Source: Mesorhizobium sp. M1C.F.Ca.ET.210.01.1.1 (GTDB taxonomy: Bacteria; Pseudomonadota; Alphaproteobacteria; Rhizobiales; Rhizobiaceae). From it: DNA of 64,000 nt. The position numbers and the translations under genes are program-made. Positions 60,805-64,000 of this stretch are shown here, piece by piece. Every line of letters starts with the position of its first letter. Position 1 is the first letter of the stretch. The notes under the pieces were generated by a model. The model did not search any database. It saw only the letters and a program-made list of their open reading frames with translations, and was not told where the DNA came from. Location: NCBI RefSeq assembly GCF_004791585.1, contig NZ_SRUU01000025.1, positions 33,641-97,640 on the forward strand, in the 5' to 3' direction.

Positions 60805-62127
60805 ATGGGCGAATATGTGATCAAGCTTCCCGATGTCGGCGAAGGCGTCGCCGAAGCCGAGCTTGTCGAATGGCACGTCAAGATCGGCGACCTGGTGCGC
60901 GAGGATGCCGTGCTTGCCGCCGTGATGACCGACAAGGCGACGGTCGAGATCCCGTCGCCGGTCGACGGCGAGATCCTTTGGCTCGGCGCCGAGATTGGCG
61001 ACACGGTGGCGATCGGCTCGCCGATCGTGCGGCTAAAGGTAGCCGGCGAAGGCAATGTGAAGGCGGATAGCACCGCCGGGGCCTCACCGAAAGCGGAGGC
61101 CAAGCCGCCTGAGGTGAAGGCCGAGCCGGCCCCGAGCGCTCCGAAATCATCGCCGAAGCCGGCGGAGCCCCCTGCGAAGGTGCCGCCTCAGGTCGCCGCG
61201 CCGAAGGCACGTCCATCGTCCGTCCCGGGCGCGCCGCGCGCCGAAGGCGAAAAGCCGCTTGCCTCGCCCGCCGTCCGGCTGCGCGCCAGGGAAGCCGGCA
61301 TCGATCTCCGCCAGGTTGCGGGCAGCGGCCCGGCCGGGCGCATCAGCCATGAGGACATCGAGGCCTTCCTGGCGCGCGGTCCGCAGCTCGCCCGCGCCAC
61401 CGGCCTTGCGCCGAAGGACGGCGTCGAGGACATCAAGGTCGTCGGCCTGCGGCGCAAGATCGCCGAAAAGATGTCGCTCGCCAAATCGCGCATCCCTCAT
61501 ATCACCTATGTCGAGGAGATCGACGTCACGGCGCTGGAGGATCTGCGCGCCACGCTCAACAAGGAGAAGCGCGGGGCCAAGGGGGCGGAAAGGCCGAAGC
61601 TGACGCTGCTGCCTTTCCTGATGCGGGCGATGGTCAAGGCGATCGCCGACCAGCCGAACCTCAACGCGCTGTTCGACGACGAGGCCGGCGTCATCCACCA
61701 GCATGAAGGCATCCATATCGGTATCGCCGCCCAGACGCCGTCGGGGCTCGTGGTGCCGGTGGTCAAGCATGCGGAGGCGCGCGATGTCTGGGATTGTGCT
61801 GCCGAGGTCAATCGGCTTGCGGACGCTGCCAAGTCCGGCACGGCGAGCCGCGAGGAGCTTTCCGGCTCGACCATCACCATCACCTCGCTCGGCGCCATGG
61901 GCGGTGTGGCGACGACGCCGGTCATCAACTACCCGGAGGTGGCGATCGTCGGCGTCAACAAGATGATGGTGCGGCCGGTGTGGGACGGCACGCAGTTCAT
62001 TCCGCGCAAGATGATGAACCTGTCGTCCAGCTTCGACCATCGCGTCATCGACGGCTGGGATGCCGCGGTGTTCGTGCAGCGCATCAAGGCGCTGCTGGAG
62101 ACGCCGGCGCTGATCTTCGTGGATTAG
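60805..62127 (+). CDS. bkdB: Dihydrolipoyl transacylase E2 of the branched-chain complex
   Basis: 440 aa. Lipoyl domain (VLAAVMTDKATVEIPSPVDG; Lys in TDKA is the lipoylation site), a Pro/Ala/Lys-rich hinge (about residues 85-145), a peripheral subunit-binding domain (PAVRLRAREAGIDLRQVAGS-GPAGRI) and the acyltransferase core ending NLSSSFDHRVIDGWDAAVFV with catalytic His (DHRVIDG). A 224-base gap with a large repeat separates it from the E3 gene. Confidence 0.95.
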   Translation: MGEYVIKLPDVGEGVAEAELVEWHVKIGDLVREDAVLAAVMTDKATVEIPSPVDGEILWLGAEIGDTVAIGSPIVRLKVAGEGNVKADSTAGASPKAEAKPPEVKAEPAPSAPKSSPKPAEPPAKVPPQVAAPKARPSSVPGAPRAEGEKPLASPAVRLRAREAGIDLRQVAGSGPAGRISHEDIEAFLARGPQLARATGLAPKDGVEDIKVVGLRRKIAEKMSLAKSRIPHITYVEEIDVTALEDLRATLNKEKRGAKGAERPKLTLLPFLMRAMVKAIADQPNLNALFDDEAGVIHQHEGIHIGIAAQTPSGLVVPVVKHAEARDVWDCAAEVNRLADAAKSGTASREELSGSTITITSLGAMGGVATTPVINYPEVAIVGVNKMMVRPVWDGTQFIPRKMMNLSSSFDHRVIDGWDAAVFVQRIKALLETPALIFVD

Positions 62128-62163
62128 ACGATGGCGTTGATTGCGAACGTCACGAGGCTGGAA

Positions 62164-62335
62164 TGTGGGCTCCCCCTTCTCCCCTTGTGGGAGAAGGTGT
62201 CGCCGAAGGCGACGGATGAAGGGTGCTCCAGGGAACGCCATCGTCTCACTCCGCTGGAACACCCTTCATCCGTCTCGGCGCTACCGCGCCGATCCACCTT
62301 CTCCCACAAGGGGAGAAGGGAAGGCGCGCGCCAGC
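62164..62335. repeat. Large type D palindrome inside the bkd operon
   Basis: CTTCTCCCCTTGTGGGAGAAGG, then CGGATGAAGGGTGCTCCAGG; mirrored by GCTGGAACACCCTTCATCCG and CCACCTTCTCCCACAAGGGG-AGAAGG. About 170 bp, perfect over long stretches. Confidence 0.9.
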
Positions 62336-62351
62336 CGAAAGGACTGACCCC

Positions 62352-63749
62352 ATGAAAGAAATCTCCTGCAAGCTGCTCGTCATCGGCGCCGGTCCCGGCG
62401 GCTATGTCTGCGCCATCCGCGCCGGCCAGCTCGGCATCGACACGGTGATTGTCGAGGTTGCGAAACCCGGCGGCACTTGCCTCAACGTGGGCTGCATTCC
62501 CTCCAAGGCGCTGATCCATGCCGCGGAGGAGTTCGGGAAGATCGCGCATATGGCCGGCGGCAAGGACCTGCTCGGTATCAAGGTAGGTGCGCCGACGCTC
62601 GATCTGATCAGGACGGTCGCGTGGAAGGACGGCATCGTTAGCCGGCTCACCAGCGGCGTGGCCGGGCTGCTCAAAAAGGCCAAGGTCAAGACCGTGCACG
62701 GCTGGGCAATGTTCCGGGACGGCAAGACCGTCGAGGTCGAGACCGAGACCGGTACGCAGGTTATCCGCGCCGAGACGGTGGTCATCGCGACCGGCTCGGC
62801 TCCGGTCGAGCTGCCGTTCCTGCCCTTCGGCGGACCGGTCATCTCGTCGACGGAGGCGCTGGCGCTCGCCCAAGTCCCGAAGAAGCTCGCCGTCGTCGGC
62901 GGCGGCTATATCGGCCTGGAGCTCGGCATGGCCTTCGCCAAGATGGGCGCCAAGGTCACTGTGGTCGAAGCGCTGCCGCGCGTGCTGGCGCAATATGATG
63001 CCGAGCTGACAAGGTCCGTGCTCAAACGCCTGGGCGAGCTCGGCGTCGAGGTGATGACCGACGCAAAGGCCGGGGGGCTGTCGACCAAGGGTGATGCGCT
63101 CCTGGTCGAGACGGCGGACGGCAAGAACGCGAAGGTCGCCGCCGACAGGATCCTGGTGACGGTCGGGCGCAAGCCGCTGACCGAAGGCTGGGGGCTGGAG
63201 CAGATCGACCTCGACATGGCCGGAAGATTCATCCGCATCGACGACCAGTGCCGGACCTCGATGCGCGGCATCCATGCCATCGGCGACGTCACCGGCGAGC
63301 CGATGCTGGCGCATCGCGCCATGGCGCAGGGCGAGATGGTGGCCGAGATCGTCGCCGGCCACAAGAGAAGCTGGGACAAGCGCGCTATTCCCGCGATCTG
63401 CTTCACCGATCCCGAGCTGGTCACAGCCGGCCTGTCACCGGAGGAGGCGAAGGCGCTCGCCGGCGAGATCAAGATCGGGCAGTTTCCGTTCGCCGCCAAC
63501 GGCCGCGCCATGACCAAGCAGGGCGAGGACGGTTTTGTGCGGGTTGTGGCTCGCGCCGACAATCATCTGGTGCTGGGCATCCAGGCGGTCGGCCAGGGCG
63601 TATCGGAACTCTCCGCGGCCTTCGGCCTGGCGCTGGAAATGGGGGCGCGGCTGGAGGACATCGCCGGCACCATCCATGCGCATCCGACGCAGGGCGAGGG
63701 TTTCCAGGAAGCGGCGCTGAAGGCGCTGGGGCACGCGCTGCATATATAG
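62352..63749 (+). CDS. lpdA: Dihydrolipoyl dehydrogenase (E3)
   Basis: 465-aa FAD disulfide oxidoreductase that reoxidises the lipoyl arm. LVIGAGPGGYVCAIRAGQLG is the FAD loop, GGTCLNVGCIPSKALIHAAE the redox-active CxxxxC, LAVVGGGYIGLELGMAFAKM the NAD site, and the C-terminal IHAHPTQGEGFQEAALKAL carries the catalytic His. Dedicated E3 of the bkd operon; ATG at 62352. Confidence 0.95.
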   Translation: MKEISCKLLVIGAGPGGYVCAIRAGQLGIDTVIVEVAKPGGTCLNVGCIPSKALIHAAEEFGKIAHMAGGKDLLGIKVGAPTLDLIRTVAWKDGIVSRLTSGVAGLLKKAKVKTVHGWAMFRDGKTVEVETETGTQVIRAETVVIATGSAPVELPFLPFGGPVISSTEALALAQVPKKLAVVGGGYIGLELGMAFAKMGAKVTVVEALPRVLAQYDAELTRSVLKRLGELGVEVMTDAKAGGLSTKGDALLVETADGKNAKVAADRILVTVGRKPLTEGWGLEQIDLDMAGRFIRIDDQCRTSMRGIHAIGDVTGEPMLAHRAMAQGEMVAEIVAGHKRSWDKRAIPAICFTDPELVTAGLSPEEAKALAGEIKIGQFPFAANGRAMTKQGEDGFVRVVARADNHLVLGIQAVGQGVSELSAAFGLALEMGARLEDIAGTIHAHPTQGEGFQEAALKALGHALHI

Positions 63750-63841
63750 GGGAGCGCTTCTCCTTTCCTCTCCCCCGGTCGACGGGCAGGGGAATCGCAT
63801 ATGGCTTTTTGGGAGTTGAAGTTGGCCTGAGAAGGGATTCT

Positions 63842-64000
63842 TTGGGCAGGCAGTCGAACGAAGGAGAGACTGTCATTTCCAGCCTTGAGAGCTATTTCGG
63901 TGCGGTGCCCGATCCGCGCGCTGGCAACGCCACGCATCGGCTTGGCGATTTGATCGTAATGATGATCGCTGCGAGCCTGTGCGGAGCGAGCAACGCGACG
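63842..64000 (+). mobile_element. ISAs1-family transposase, 5' part (cut by window end)
   Basis: The frame reads SSLESYFGAVPDPRAGNATH, then RLGDLIVMMIAASLCGASNAT at the window edge, the DDE_Tnp_1-associated N-terminus of ISAs1-type transposases. GAAGGAG precedes; the start is unclear, TTG 63842 or a codon near 63874. The left end of the element and any inverted repeat could not be fixed. Confidence 0.75.

Overview
The window looks like chromosomal DNA of a Mesorhizobium-like member of the Rhizobiales (Alphaproteobacteria). The base composition is GC-rich with strong G/C third positions. The gene orders rph-rdgB-hemW-rsmI-yraN and secB/dnaQ-coaE-aroE-maf-ppsR-[oriC]-hemE-hemJ-rho...mnmE-mnmG-rsmG-parA-parB are the usual alphaproteobacterial origin-proximal arrangement. 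Between genes lie many short palindromic interspersed repeats of the rhizobial RIME/intergenic-mosaic kind. The genus is an inference; no search was run.

Layout. 0-5.3 kb: RNA and nucleotide housekeeping (rph, a VOC protein, rdgB, hemW, a frameshifted small phosphatase-like gene, rsmI, yraN). 5.4-15.2 kb: envelope and central metabolism (uppP, a GST, queG, an NAD-dependent epimerase-like gene, mepA, glk, an MsbA-like exporter, dapB, gpmA) and tRNA-Leu(CAG) with a clear promoter. 15.3-27.8 kb: accessory metabolism. This holds a cyclic-nucleotide-binding, thioredoxin-reductase-like flavoprotein coupled to a UBP-type zinc finger protein, a GT2 glycosyltransferase, dadA with an Asp/Glu racemase-family gene, a reverse-transsulfuration pair (cystathionine beta-synthase-like and gamma-lyase-like), an isochorismatase-fold hydrolase, an HxlR regulator divergent from a DJ-1/PfpI protein, and an FAD/NAD(P) protein preceded by a 32-codon candidate leader ORF. 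28.4-32.5 kb: a taurine/sulfonate uptake and desulfonation operon (tauA-tauB-tauC-small gene-tauD) in which tauD carries a frameshift. 32.5-39.7 kb: envelope genes (RlpA-like, transglutaminase-like, Smr, MltA, Tim44-like, FxsA) and a PHB depolymerase. 39.9-58.1 kb: the origin-proximal core. 58.5-63.7 kb: the four subunits of a branched-chain 2-oxoacid dehydrogenase. The window ends inside an ISAs1-type transposase.

How it fits together. The 45.1-45.5 kb gap between divergent ppsR and hemE carries five DnaA-box-like 9-mers and an AT-rich tract and is almost certainly oriC. About 7-9 kb away, four near-perfect parS palindromes lie in and around mnmE-mnmG-rsmG, next to parAB. Together they form one replication and segregation locus. 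The main oddities are two genes each broken by one missing G, palindromic repeats that abut ribosome binding sites or sit inside operons, enzyme-family members that appear to lack canonical residues (an isochorismatase-fold protein without Cys, a RidA protein without Arg, a TrxR-like protein without CxxC), and a well-formed 9-9-9 inverted repeat in front of tauA.
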